From: Diploptera punctata
Taxonomy: Eukaryota; Arthropoda; Insecta; Blattodea; Blaberidae
Reading direction: 5' to 3'
NCBI GenBank assembly: GCA_030220185.1
Contig: JASPKZ010004570.1
Location: forward strand, 310,001 to 374,000
Length of the DNA stretch: 64,000 nt
The notes under the pieces were generated by a model. That model was not told the DNA's origin. It did no database searches and worked only from the letters and a program-made list of their open reading frames with translations. The translations under genes and the position numbers were made by a program. Positions 1 through 9,884 of the stretch are shown one piece after another; position 1 is the stretch's first letter; the number at the start of each line of letters is the position of its first letter.

Positions 1-308
1 CTCAGAGTCAGATGTTTTGAGTTCAAGTATTGTTTAAAATCAGATTGAAGATATTCAGGGTTTTATTAATTTTTCTCTGAATATTTAGTTGCTGAAACTG
101 AAGTGAGTTCGTATTGATTTACTTTTTTAAAAACAGGTTTGAAGAATAATCTGTGGTAGGGAATTGTTATTTTTGTGTTCTCTGAAGCTAATACAGAGCA
201 ATGAGACATCTGAATGAAACATCAGTTGCCACTGATTGAAGATGGTCGTTCCACTCGCCATGTCCCTAGGATTCTTGATGTCAGCCTTCCATCACCCATA
301 GACTGTGT

Positions 309-1045
309 ATGCGATATAGAGAGACACATGGATACAAGAGGAGACCCGGGCAAGGTCGTAAGAAGAAGACTACAGATGTACAGGATAGATTTCTTGTCTT
401 GTCAGCTTTGCGCAGAAGAAAATCTACAGCCAGAGATCTACAAAATCATTTATGCACAGCAATTTGGACGGTAATTTCTGATCAGACTGTAAGAAATAGA
501 CTGAGAAATGCAAGGTTGAGGTCTAGAATCCCCATTAAAGCCCCCCCCCCGTTTAACACGTCAGCACAAAGAAGTCCGGCTGCAATTTGCTCAGAATCAT
601 GTCAACTGGCAGCACCGCCAATGAAAAGGTGTTTTATTCACGAACAGAGCTTGTCGTTGTTCCACAGCGCATGAATGCTGATATTTACATTAATGACATT
701 ATCCTCCAACATGTTGTACCCTTTGCTTATGGTATGGACCTTAATTTTCTTCTAATGCAAGATAATGCTAGATGTCATAAAGCACAGGCTATCAGAGATG
801 TCCTGCAAGAATGCCAAATTCGGACGATGGACTGGCCTGCATGCAGTCTGGACCTTAATCTGATCGAGCATACATAGGATAAGTTGGAAAAACTTGTTCG
901 TAAGTGTCCTGCTGTACCTCAGAACCATGAAGAACTTTCACATGCACTCTCCCAGGAATGGGAGAGAATCTCACAAGTTTGTGTAAGAAGGCTTCTGCGA
1001 AGCATGCCTCGTAGGTGTCATTCAGGCTCACGGAGGATACACTAA
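309..1045 (+). pseudogene. Tc1-like transposase, broken
   Basis: Degenerate Tc1/mariner-superfamily transposase. The first part (309 onward) gives a helix-turn-helix-like stretch with RDLQNHLCTAIW and SDQTVRNRLRNARLRSR, typical of the Tc1 paired-like domain. From 587, in another frame, come LMQDNARCHKAQAIRDVL (the second catalytic Asp in QDNA) and WPACSLDLNLIEH, matching the Tc1 W-P-x-x-S-x-D-L-N-x-I-E-x-x-W block. The expected Trp codon after EHT is a TAG stop at 875-877; beyond it the frame stays open to a TAA at 1043-1045. The stretch holding the first catalytic Asp looks deleted around 600-650, and the frame shifts near 540-590 beside a C-run. The left terminus is outside the window. Dead copy; family-level call is secure. 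Confidence 0.85.
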
Positions 1046-1272
1046 GTACTGAGAATTGAAATAACCATGCAAACATTGATTCCAAAAATTGTAAATCTCA
1101 AATTTCCACTTTGTTTTCTGTTACAAATGATAACTTGTTCGTATTACTAATACTGTACAAGAAAATATTGTTTGAATGTCTATTCTATTTTACATAAATC
1201 TTCAATTTATAATTACGAAAGATCAAACATTAAATTGTTTCAATAATCATTCTCGTATTTTGGTTTAAACAT

Positions 1273-1304
1273 GTGTTCCTCTAATTTTTTTGAGTAGTGC
1301 AGTA
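1273..1304 (+). repeat. Right terminal inverted repeat of the Tc1-like element
   Basis: The stretch reads ttcctctaatttttttgag and ends near gtgcagta. Its complement (ctcaaaaaaattagagga) is the usual inner end of insect Tc1-like terminal repeats. It lies about 230 bp after the transposase stop. A SINE has inserted right at this end, and its target duplication (1296-1308) overlaps the terminus. Confidence 0.6.
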
Positions 1305-1308
1305 CCAT

Positions 1309-1604
1309 AAAGTGATTCCGCAACAGGCCCGGAGGTCCTTGGGGTAGTAGGAGGTTAAGGCTCCCACTTTTTCTAGACAATCGGCACTTTATGTCAGGCG
1401 GGTTGTCAGCCCTGCGTGACGGCCGACTTTACCCCACAACAAGCATCTGGTACTCATTTACGTTAGAGGCTGAGTCGACCCCAGGGCCATAGTGCAGCCA
1501 GAGAGTTTGGGTCAGTTTAAAAATCCTGACCCCAACGGGACTTGAACCCTCGACCCTCCGGCTTGTAGCTCAGTGCCTTAACCACTACGCTACGGCATGC
1601 CCTT
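1309..1604 (-). mobile_element. tRNA-derived SINE, family 1, full length
   Basis: Reads on the minus strand from a tRNA-like head (gcgtagtggttaaggcac A box, agggttcaagtcccg B box) through a GC-rich body (agtgggagccttaacctcc) to a tail ending in cctgttgtgggatcactttac-like sequence. It is flanked by a 13-bp duplication with one mismatch (agtgcagtaccat at 1296-1308, agtgtagtaccat at 1605-1617). Further copies lie at 16126-16422 (+), 20868-21157 (-), 37819-38103 (+) and 62190-62379 (-, truncated). Mobilised in trans, presumably by a LINE. Confidence 0.85.
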
Positions 1605-1825
1605 AGTGTAGTACCATTGCTCCACCAATCATAGATGCTTACAGAAGGATACCTTTTGTGACTTTGTTCACAGTACAACATAAACTAAGGCCGAAAGCAG
1701 TATAATGCCATTTACAAGTTGTGTGCAAAGCAAAAAAGTGCAATGAATTTGCATTAGATACACACATGATATAAATATACATATATATATAAAGAAATTG
1801 ATTTAAAGTGTTTACTTTAATCTTT

Positions 1826-1979
1826 TCATCTTCTGCAATTGATATGCCGGAATTGTTGAGATGCTTTCTCGTTGTGGAGTACGGTTTTCCATTTTTTACG
1901 GTCTTCTTTACTCGCTTTCTTCATTGTCAGCATGTACTCGGGTACTTCACATCCAGAATCTCTCAATATATGTGCAACA
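1826..1979 (-). CDS. DDX52: DDX52-type RNA helicase, last coding exon
   Basis: The acceptor AG is at 1980-1981. The exon begins with the last base of a Ser codon (phase 2 junction with the exon at 13324-13399) and reads VAHILRDSGCEVPEYML, then a basic tail KKASKEDRKKWK, and ends at TGA (1826-1828). This is the C-terminal extension of DDX52/Rok1 helicases (family pattern RSVANVI..AGC.VPEY), which follows motif VI and ends in lysine-rich sequence typical of nucleolar ribosome-biogenesis helicases. Length (50 codons plus stop) is a little short of vertebrate tails. The preceding intron is 11.3 kb and full of transposons. No polyadenylation signal was found close to the stop. Confidence 0.85.
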
Positions 1980-2307
1980 CTGAAACAAATAAATATCAGT
2001 TAAGGCATTTAAAGAGACTATGTGTATGCGGCCGTCGGTCAGTTAACTCGTTTTAGAGCGGACGCGAACAAACCGCGTTTATATTCGGCGCCTAAATATT
2101 GCGTTGGCTTAGTTTGTCTTGGAGATCATAGATGGCATGTAAATGTACATTTTCTATTCCCGTTTGACACGTTTAACCTTGGTGAATCCCCTTTTATTTT
2201 TAAAACAAACAACACATGGAATTCGTTCACCCAAACTTGACTCCAGGCTCCAATCACGTCGTATATGTTTCTCGTTATCGCGCTGTTTTTTGTGCGTGAG
2301 TGAAACC

Positions 2308-2502
2308 ATGGCGAATGAAAAATATCTCACTGAAGAAGAATTAGTGAATATTTTGTATAATGATGATTCAGGTGATGAACTGATTCCTGAATTAGAAGAT
2401 TCACAAAGTGAAAGTGAAGATGAACTTCCACTTCCTGAAATTGATACGCCAATACCATGTGATGTCAATCACCCAAGTTATTTCACCATCAAATCCTACT
2501 AG
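2308..2502 (+). pseudogene. Acidic N-terminus of a piggyBac-like transposase (putative)
   Basis: A start ATG in good context (accatgg) opens a 64-codon frame with LTEEELVNILYNDDSGDEL and an acidic stretch (ELEDSQSESEDELPLPE), ending at TAG. Acidic N-termini of this type with a short hydrophobic LxEEEL helix are usual in piggyBac transposases, but no DDD core follows, so this would be a fragment. Subterminal sequence with tatttaaatggctggcc at about 2607 resembles that near 43540 (tatttaaattccccgc). Alternatively it is an unrelated small acidic protein. Confidence 0.35.
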
Positions 2503-2667
2503 GATATCTCCTTTAGGTATGTACAAAATTTGAATTTTCTAGGACTAATAGTTTGTCAATAATGGTCCATTTTCTGAAGTGCCACAAAAAGGGTAGCTGG
2601 GGTATTTAAATGGCTGGCCTGTGGGTTTAAATGCCCTGCTCAGTGACTGGTACTGAATGTGACACAT

Positions 2668-2865
2668 GAATATACCTCATAGTGAGAATTTCTAAAATAA
2701 GTAATATATCAGTTATTTAAATCAACAACACATCACTTGATTATATTTGAGTTGTGTATTTTGACTCACTTCATATTTCTTGATATATTCAAGATATATG
2801 AGGTGAGTCAAAATCACAACTCAAATATAATTAAAATAAATCTCATAGTGTTATTTCCTACATAT
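2668..2865. repeat. PLE-type foldback terminus
   Basis: Starts with atatacctcatagtgagaat, the terminal repeat of the group-G Penelope-like elements of this window, followed by two complementary arms: gagttgtgtattttgactcac (about 2750) and gtgagtcaaaatcacaactc (about 2803) around a short loop with atgaggtgagtc. No coding capacity. It looks like two inverted PLE 3' ends. Confidence 0.55.
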
Positions 2866-3153
2866 ATTAACACATCACTTGTACAATTAAAGAAATGCAT
2901 TTCTGTAATTGAATGAAATTTATAGTCTTGCTGTTGGCATACTGAATTAACTTAATTTAACTCTAAAATTTTAAAATAAAAAATATTGATATCTGTATCT
3001 TTCTCATTTTATTTTCAAATCATTGGCATAAAAATGAATAAGGGAAAAGAGGAAGTGCTAAATACTGAAATGTCCATGGCTTAGACCAAAATCAAATTTT
3101 TCAAAAATGAAGCTTGTAATGTAAAAATTATATTTGAAAAGAAAAATATACGC

Positions 3154-3199
3154 ATAGACTGGGGTTTGAACCCAGGACCTTTGACTCTCTGTGTCTTAC
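3154..3199 (-). repeat. 3' half of a tRNA-like repeat
   Basis: On the minus strand this is the anticodon-arm-to-3'-end half of the same tRNA-like body as at 3242-3313 (shared T-arm block tgggttcaaaccccag). It is flanked on the left by tatttgaaaagaaaaatata, the complement of the tract that follows the plus copy. With that copy it forms an inverted pair around a 40-bp spacer. Confidence 0.75.
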
Positions 3200-3241
3200 A
3201 TCATTCTTATACAAGAGGAAAAATACGCGTTTAGAATGGAG

Positions 3242-3313
3242 GCCTAGGTAGCTCAGATGGAAGAGCAGTGACATAGAGAGTCAAAGGTCCTGGGTTCAAA
3301 CCCCAGTCTAGGC
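3242..3313 (+). tRNA. tRNA-like cloverleaf in a dispersed repeat
   Basis: A 72-nt cloverleaf: acceptor GCCTAGG with TCTAGGC, D stem GCTC/GAGC, anticodon stem tgac/gtca with loop atagaga (anticodon AGA by position), T stem ctggg/cccag with loop ttcaaac. A box tagctcagatgg and B box ggttcaaacc are present. It is followed by gtatatttttcttttc, a T-run that would stop RNA polymerase III. It is embedded in the 300-bp tRNA-carrying repeat family, so it is probably not a working tRNA gene. Confidence 0.75.
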
Positions 3314-3693
3314 GTATATTTTTCTTTTCAAATATAATTTGTCCATCATTAAGATGTTTAAAAACAAATAATATTAACATTGTAATGCACAGTTTAACTT
3401 CAATACTTCAAAAATGTTGTGAAGCTGTGCATGTGTAGTGACAGTATAAGTAAACTATGGAGCTTGGGAGGGAGCATTTTTATGCTATGATTTTTTACAA
3501 TATTAAGTGTGGTTTAAATATTCAAAGTTAAATATGGGATATAACATTATGAGGTTCTTAATTCATGAATGAATGAGTCATTTTTTATATCTTACATCAT
3601 AGTTTATTTAATACACAAGTGATCTTCTTGGTGATATAATATTAAAATATATATGTAGTCAATATGCCCATTTCACCAATTAATGTTTTAAAA

Positions 3694-3736
3694 TGGTCAA
3701 CAAGTTTCTACAGCCAAGCTGTCATTCTCAAGACCA
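3694..3736 (-). ncRNA. Hammerhead-like motif, PLE group A left arm
   Basis: Same motif as at 6635-6677 in the other arm: stem I TGGTC/GACCA (5 bp), stem II with ACAGC/GCTGT, a GAAAC block, and a 2-bp stem III (AC/GT) with a TT loop before the predicted cleavage site. The core that should read CTGANGA is TTGAGAA, so positions 3 and 8 (normally C and G) are T and A and could still pair. Activity is not known. Confidence 0.5.
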
Positions 3737-3889
3737 GATATTGACTGAAGACAGAATTGATAATAAGTAAAGAAACAAATTCAGTTAAAAACAAACTACG
3801 TCACATGACGCAATCATTCATAAGTGAACAATAAAACATACTAAAACTAATCCTCTTTTGTTTCAAGTAGGGAAAAGAGGGCGCTGTAC

Positions 3890-5102
3890 GGAATAGGGCC
3901 CTTGTCTTTATTCATTATTTTATCCTTATTTTTATAAATTTCCAAACTTTCAAGGACGTTAAGGAATTTGAAATCCCTGACCGAACGAACCAGCCTAAGG
4001 TTACTTTTATTGATAGCATGACCGTACTCAGAAATATGTTGGGCAACTCCAGATTTTTCAATTCTGTTGAGTCTGAAATGGGCAATATGTTCATTAAATC
4101 TAGTTAAAATGGATCTTCTGGTTTGCCCAACATATTCAAGTCACAGTCATTGCATCCAATTTCATAAATACCGGATTTCTCTATACAATCGACTTTATCT
4201 TTAGGGTTTCCAAGTACACTATTTAATGTCAAAGTGGAAGTAAAAATCAATTTCGTATCTAGTCCTTTGAATATCTTGTTCAAACCTCTAGTTAAAGAGG
4301 GAACGTACGGCAAATCGCAAAATTAGCTTTATTAATAGGAGAATGGAAGGCTGTAGAATCAGTAATAAGTTTTCTAAATTCAAATTTACGAATCAAATTA
4401 TCAATAATATTTCCATTGAAACCATTACACTTAGCGATATCTTTAATGGTTTGTAATTCCTTATTATATCTATTTTTACTTAACGGAAAAGTGGTAAGAC
4501 GGTGAACTAAAAAATTGAAACTGGCCATTTTGTGTTGATTACAATGGTACGAATCTGCCGTGATATATCTAAATGTACTGGTTTCTTTCCTATAAATATC
4601 AAATTCTAATCTATAATTATTTCTAATTATTATCATATCTAGAAAGGGCAGCCTTCCATTCTCCTCCTCTTCATAAGTAAAATTTATGCTGGGAGTCCGG
4701 TCATTTAATATTTCAACAAATTCCTGTACATTGCATTTTTGGTATCAAAAATAGCAAAAATGTCGTCAACATATCTGAGCCAGAACCTGGGAAAGTAATC
4801 TAATTCCTTCTCAAGCTCTGTCTCAAATCTGCTCATAAAAAGATCAGCTAGGAAAGGAGACAATGAATTACCCATTGCGGTTCCTTCCTTTTGTTCATAA
4901 AACTTATTATTAAATTGAAAAATGTTCTGATTCATGCAAAGTTCCGTTAACTTGATATATTGATTTACAATATGGGGCTCCAATTTATTATGTAGTAGTA
5001 AGTCTTCCAAGTAACTCAGCGTCTGAGGTATAGGTATACTAGGAAAGAGAGATTTCACATCAAAAGAAATTAAAATCTCTCCATCCTTCAGCTCGATATT
5101 CT
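3890..5102 (-). pseudogene. PLE reverse transcriptase/GIY-YIG, left arm, frameshifted
   Basis: Reading leftward from 5102: RT motif A region (FDVKSLFPSIPIPQTLSY), motif B (EGTAMGNSLSPFLADLFM), motif C (RYVDDIFAIFD), then a frame break near 4735 (KNAMYRN instead of KKCNVQE), the thumb/linker (KMASFNFLVHRLTTFPLSK), another break near 4310, and the GIY-YIG start KSGIYEIGCNDC. The YIG half is degenerate (NMLGKPEDP). Compared with the right arm it lacks a few bases near 4310 and 4735. Nonfunctional. Confidence 0.85.
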
Positions 5103-5186
5103 ATACAATAAATACACAAACCTGGAAAATTAGTTAGACCTATAGTTTCAGCCATATCTGCACCCACTTACAATATTTCTAAATGG

Positions 5187-6240
5187 TTGAGTTGTGAGTT
5201 TGGTAATCTACCCCTACCACAGTCCGGCTTTGCTGTTAAGAATTCGCTGGAATTCATTGAGAAAACTAAGAATATCGAGCTGAAGGATGGAGAGATTTTA
5301 ATTTCTTTTGATGTGAAATCTCTCTTTCCTAGTATACCTATACCTCAGACGCTGAGTTACTTGGAAGACTTACTACTACATAATAAATTGGAGCCCCATA
5401 TTGTAAATCAATATATCAAGTTAACGGAACTTTGCATGAATCAGAACATTTTTCAATTTAATAATAAGTTTTATGAACAAAAGGAAGGAACCGCAATGGG
5501 TAATTCATTGTCTCCTTTCCTAGCTGATCTTTTTATGAGCAGATTTGAGACAGAGCTTGAGAAGGAATTAGATTACTTTCCCAGGTTCTGGCTCAGATAT
5601 GTTGACGACATTTTTGCTATTTTTGATACCAAAAAATGCAATGTACAGGAATTTGTTGAAATATTAAATGACCGGACTCCCAGCATAAATGTTACTTATG
5701 AAGAGGAGGAGAATGGAAGGCTGCCCTTTCTAGATATGATAATAATTAGAAATAATTATAGATTAGAATTTGATATTTATAGGAAAGAAACCAGTACATT
5801 TAGATATATCACGGCAGATTCGTACCATTGTAATCAACACAAAATGGCCAGTTTCAATTTTTTAGTTCACCGTCTTACCACTTTTCCGTTAAGTAAAAAT
5901 AGATATAATAAGGAATTACAAACCATTAAAGATACGCTAAGTGTAATGGTTTCAATGGAAATATTATTGATAATTTGATTCGTAATTTGAATTTAGAAAA
6001 CTTATTACTGATTCTACAGCCTTCCATTCTCCTATTAATAAAGCTAATTTTTGCGATTTTGCCGTACGTTCCCTCTTTAACTAGAGGTTTGAACAAGATA
6101 TTCAAAGGACTAGATACGAAATTGATTTTTACTTCCATTTGACATTAAATAGTTGTATTGGAAACCCTAAAGATAAAGTCGATTGTATAGAGAAATCCGG
6201 TATTTATGTAAATTGGATGCAATGACTGTGACTTGAAATA
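5187..6240 (+). pseudogene. PLE reverse transcriptase/GIY-YIG, right arm, frameshifted
   Basis: The longest open PLE frame of the window: 263 codons (5187-5978) covering RT fingers/palm with SFDVKSLFPSIPI (motif A Asp), KEGTAMGNSLSPF (motif B) and RYVDDIFAIFD (motif C, catalytic DD), then LPFLDMIIIRNNYRLEF and FDIYRKETSTFRYI, the block between RT and thumb seen in PLEs. A 1-bp deletion near 5935 (gatacgc; gatatcgc in the left arm) shifts the frame inside the linker. The linker and GIY-YIG remnants run on in other frames to about 6240. The RT N-terminus is missing, so the copy is 5'-truncated. Confidence 0.85.
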
Positions 6241-6634
6241 TGTTGGCAAACCAGAAGATCCATTTTAACTAGATTTAATGAACATATTGCCCATTTCAGA
6301 CTCAACAGAATTGAAAAATCTGGAGTTGCCCAACATATTCTGAGTACGGTCATGCTATCAATAAAAGTAACCTTAGGCTGGTTCGTTCGGTCAGGGATTT
6401 CAAATTCCTTAACGTCCTTGAAAGTTTGGAAATTTATAAAAATAAGGATAAAATAATGAATAAAGACAAGGGCCCTATTCCGTACAGCGCCCTCTTTTCC
6501 CTACTTGAAACAAAAGAGGATTAGTTTTAGTATGTTTTATTGTTCACTTATGAATGATTGCGTCATGTGACGTAGTTTGTTTTTAACTGAATTTGTTTCT
6601 TTACTTATTATCAATTCTGTCTTCAGTCAATATC

Positions 6635-6677
6635 TGGTCTTGAGAATGACAGCTTGGCTGTAGAAACTTGTTGACCA
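6635..6677 (+). ncRNA. Hammerhead-like motif, PLE group A right arm
   Basis: Order on the plus strand: stem I strand tggtc, core ttgagaa, stem II acagc-ttg-gctgt, gaaac, loop tt, gtt, stem I partner gacca. This is the type I layout with a tiny stem III known from Penelope-like elements. The two departures from the consensus core (C3 to T, G8 to A) fall at the two positions that pair with each other in the active fold. Confidence 0.5.
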
Positions 6678-6739
6678 TTTTAAAACATTAATTGGTGAAA
6701 TGGGCATATTGACTACATATATATTTTAATAATCATAGT

Positions 6740-6915
6740 TTATGTTTTCTCAAACTGCAATTTTCAAGAGGAACATCCCTCCCATATTCAACCGACATTA
6801 TGACTACTGGAAAGAGAAGAACATCCCTCCCATTTTCAACCAACATTATGACTACTGGATCTGGTAGTCATAATGTAGGTTGAAAATGGAAGGGATGTTC
6901 CTCTTGAAAACTGCA
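6740..6915. repeat. Three-part foldback of PLE 3'-end fragments
   Basis: The unit gaacatccctcccat-ttcaacc-acattatgactactgg occurs twice in tandem on one strand (about 6770-6815 and 6825-6860) and once inverted (about 6860-6905), bounded by tttcaagaggaacatc and gatgttcctcttgaaaa. It can fold into a long hairpin. It lies directly at the end of the PLE group A right arm. Confidence 0.6.
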
Positions 6916-7199
6916 GGTCCCGTGTGTAAGAAAACATAAATATGAAACAAGATATAAAAAATGACTAATTCAATTATGTAGTAGGAAATGACACTGTGAG
7001 GTTTATTTTAATTATTCTGAGTTGTTGTTCGGACGGAAGTTGTAAACGTAATTTTGCATCGAGAATGTCATAAAAGCAGTGATGAAACCCAGGGTCTGCA
7101 TGGAAGTTAAGAAACATGAGGTGAGTCAAACAACTCAGAATAATGACTCATTCATTCAAAAACTCTTGAATGACTCTCACAAACATTTGGGGACCTTGC

Positions 7200-8490
7200 T
7201 ACTTAGCATGCAATTGTTTTCAGCTGGTTGGCTGAATTTAAGAGGGGAAAAAATTCCCTTAAAGACAAGGAAAGCAGTGGGAGACAAGTGGCGATTGAAG
7301 AAAAACATTTCTGCAGTGGAAGATCTGCAATTGACCTATAAGAACATCATGGGGGCCATAGGGATTAATTCACCAAGTGTTTCCATCATTTTGCACCAAC
7401 ATTTAAGAGTACAGAAAAGTTTTCTATAGGTGCCACACCACTTGCCAGAAATGCACTAGGGTGGAATGTTGGAGAGATATAACAATGGAAACTTCTCTTA
7501 AGTTGGTCTTGCAGGCTGATTGGCCATGGTCCAGTTTTATTTAAACTTGATGTATCATCTACTGCTGCAGTAACATCTTCAAGAGATTCTATGTGCCTTC
7601 TATAAACTCCTGAACTGTCAGTTGCAGACTGGCTGGGCGTTGAAAACGGTCTCCCTATTTATAGGTGGTTTCTGGTTGGTGATATTCTCTAGGCAGTCCA
7701 TTTCGTGTGATCTATTTTCTGATTGGCTGCCCCAGTCTGCAGCCGACAGTAGAGGAATTTACAGAAGGCACGCAGAATCGCCTGAAGATGTCTACCACAG
7801 CAGTAGATGGAACGTCGAATTTAAATAAAACCGGATCACAACCAATCAGCCCGGAAGACTAACTTGAGAGTCAAGACACTGGCTGTGAAAGCCTACAATT
7901 CAACAAACAGGAATTTCTGTCAGGTATCAGACATTATAAGAGGTGACAAAACTTGGATCTACTCAAAATATAGAGCCAATTATAGGTCTGATGAGCAGCC
8001 TCGGACTAAGATCAAGAGAAGAAAATGGTAGCCACTTTCTTCTCAACAAGTTGTCACCTGGGAATTATTATGAAAGAGAATCAGAGAACAGTTACTGCTA
8101 AATGGTATACAGAAGTCTGTTTCCCCAAAGTCTTCTAAAAAAATCCAGAAGTGTCCAAGGACTGAAATGCTGGGAATTTTGCTCCACCGTGACAATGTCT
8201 CTTCCCACACAGCCAAAGCAACAATTCACTTACTGGAAAATATGTCAGTGAAATTAATGTTTTATCCAGACTACAGTACCAACCTGGCCTCATGCAATTT
8301 TTTTTCTGTTCCCAAATGTGAAGAATTGTAAGCATGGACACTGATTTCCCAGCTCAGAAAATGCTGCTGTTGTTTACTTGGAAGACCTGGGTGTAATGTC
8401 TGAGAATTAGTAGTGTGGCTACTTCCAGAGGATGTAATAGTGTAGAGAATGTGTTGGAGAGTGCTTGGAAAGATGCAATAAGTGTGGAAA
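7200..8490 (+). pseudogene. Mariner transposase, heavily degraded
   Basis: Fragments in several frames line up with mariner transposases: KNISAVEDLQLTYKNI and GINSPSVSIILHQHLRVQK (second helix-turn-helix), then, after a 380-bp insertion, KAYNSTNRNFCQVSDI and GDKTWIYSKY (first catalytic Asp region), then LLHRDNVSSHTAKATIHLL (second Asp) and SVKLMFYPDYSTNLASCNFF (third region, expected SPDLAPCDFF, so the last Asp is lost). Many stops and frameshifts. Terminal repeats were not recognised. Confidence 0.75.
7494..7871. mobile_element. Foldback insertion in the mariner remnant
   Basis: Two complementary arms of about 110 bp (7494-7610 and 7755-7871; for example gctgattggccatggtccag with its diverged mirror near 7830) around a spacer. 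The right arm holds ctgaagatg, a potential stem gtctac/gtagat and ggaacgtcg, which looks like a decayed hammerhead core (CTGAAGA ... GAAACGTC). It splits the mariner transposase. Probably a PLE-type foldback with no coding sequence. Confidence 0.5.
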
Positions 8491-8535
8491 CTTTATCATG
8501 GCCTATTGTTGCAAGTCTCAAAATTTATATAATGT

Positions 8536-8880
8536 TGTTACAAACATATCAAACATATTTTTGAGTTTGTATTTTTTAACATTCTTACCTCATATGTTTA
8601 ATTTGTTGGATGAACGTTTCAAAGCCATTGCTCCTTCTTCAGCTTGTCACAAACTGGTTTTTTCTTTTCTTCAAGTTGTCGGCCCTGGATCTGTGTTCCA
8701 AGGAACTTGGTAATGAGGCTCCTTTCTCTAGGAATTTCAAAGTTCATAATTTTCTCCTTGTTCTTCTGCATATAGATTTTTTCCCATATTGTGAGTTCAT
8801 TGGTATTTCCTAACTGTTTTAATAATTTTGTATTTATATCTATTTTGTGTTTCTCTGTCCAAACATGAGCTGCTACTGCA
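8536..8880 (-). mobile_element. PLE group H-like 3' end, inverted
   Basis: On the minus strand the sequence codes for the last part of a PLE protein: AHVWTEKHKIDINTKLLKQL, ELTIWEKIYMQKNKEK and IMNFEIPRERSLITKFLG, then a 3' end with aacatatgaggtaagaatg. It abuts, tail-out, the plus-strand PLE beginning at 8884. The pair is another foldback insertion. The same 3' end recurs in plus orientation at 10606-10800. Confidence 0.75.
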
Positions 8881-8883
8881 GAA

Positions 8884-9870
8884 ATGTTTTTTACGTATAA
8901 AGGAAATTTCTTCAAACAAAAGTCTGGACTATCAATGGGTAACCCATTGTCTCCATTTATGGCTAATTTATTTATGAGTGATTTTGAAAGTAAAATAACT
9001 AAAGCACATCCACTAATGTTCAAATTTTGGGGTAGATATGTTGATGACGTTATTGCTATAGTTAAAGAAAAGCACATAGAAGATGCTTTAAAACTTAAAT
9101 TTGCAGAAGAAAACAATAAAATTCACACTTGAAATAGAGGTGAACAAACAATTACCATTTTTAGATCTAAAATTACATAAAAATGAAGAAAAAAAAAAGG
9201 AAATAGAATTCAACATTTATAGGAAAGAAACACACACAGATAACTACATCAAATCAACAGATTTCAACCATAATTCACACAAAATAGCAGTCTTCAACAG
9301 CCTAGTACATATATTGGTAAATATATCTATGAACGATGAAAATTTTGAAATAGAAAAAGAACACATAATCGAGGTAGCGAAGCAAAATGGTTTTGAGGAA
9401 AAAATTATACACAAAAAAATTGATAAGTACAAAAAAACAGAAATTGAGAAATGAAACCACTCTTTGGATAGAAAAGCCAAAGTTAAAGAGATGCAAGAAA
9501 TTTACATATCACCTGTGGGCACACAATAAATTCCAAAAAAATGTTTGGAAAATTCAACATCAAATTAGCACCAAAGGATGATTATAATTTTGAAGATAAT
9601 AAAAAATCAGGAATATATCAAATAAAATGTGCAGATTGTGATAAAGTATACATAGGGAAAACAAAGAGAAATTTAAACATTAGAACTAAAGCGCACATAA
9701 GAACTGTAAAAAAAGGGAGAAGTGGAAAAATCTGCAGTAGCAGCTCTTGTTTGGACAGAGAAACACAAAATAGATATAAATACAAAATTATTAAAACAGT
9801 TAGAAAATACCAATGAACTCACAATATGGGGGAAAAATCTATATACAGAAGAACAAGGAGAAAATTATGA
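8884..9870 (+). pseudogene. PLE reverse transcriptase/GIY-YIG, frameshifted
   Basis: RT motif B (KSGLSMGNPLSPFMANLFMS) and C (GRYVDDVIAIV) are followed by a frame change near 9115, then LPFLDLKLHKNEE, EFNIYRKETHTDNYI and the linker KIAVFNSLVHILVNISM, another change near 9450, then GIY-YIG KSGIYQIKCADC and KVYIGKTKRNL with RTKAHIRT. The end (ELTIWGKN) is degraded. The start is truncated inside the RT. Nonfunctional; clear family assignment. Confidence 0.85.
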
Positions 9871-9884
9871 TTAATAGTGAGCGG

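Larger units (their letters stand above)
3641..6730. mobile_element. PLE group A foldback (two inverted Penelope-like copies)
   Basis: Two copies of one Penelope-like element face outward as a near-perfect palindrome. The left arm is 3641-5102 (minus), the right arm 5269-6730 (plus), about 1,462 bp each, with a 166-bp spacer holding extra 5' coding sequence of the right copy. Each arm has the 3' half of the RT, the linker, the GIY-YIG domain and a 3' end with a hammerhead-like motif. Arm-to-arm differences are a few substitutions and 1-bp indels, so the arms are about the same age. Inverted, 5'-truncated pairs are a known insertion outcome for PLEs. Confidence 0.85.

Noticed and set aside
855..1085. 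Minus-strand open frame of 76 codons over the Tc1 3' part
   Set aside because: Antisense to the recognisable transposase; no family resemblance.
1808..2056. Plus-strand frame over the last DDX52 exon
   Set aside because: Shadow of the minus-strand exon, which has correct splice site, phase and family match.
2154..2468. Minus-strand Ser-rich frame of 104 codons
   Set aside because: Antisense of the acidic piggyBac-like frame; composition follows from the opposite strand.
3154..3313. Functional tRNA gene cluster
   Set aside because: The cloverleaves are good, but all sit in dispersed, truncated, inverted repeats with shared flanks; unusual anticodons (AGA without a long variable arm, ACA, GGA with C33) argue against working genes.
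6740..6915. Hammerhead core ttgaaaatgg...cttgaaaac
   Set aside because: Stem II and stem III cannot be formed convincingly; left as a foldback of PLE ends.
8619..9116. Single 165-codon minus frame bridging two PLE arms
   Set aside because: It runs from antisense RT sequence into a true PLE C-terminus across the inverted junction; not one protein.
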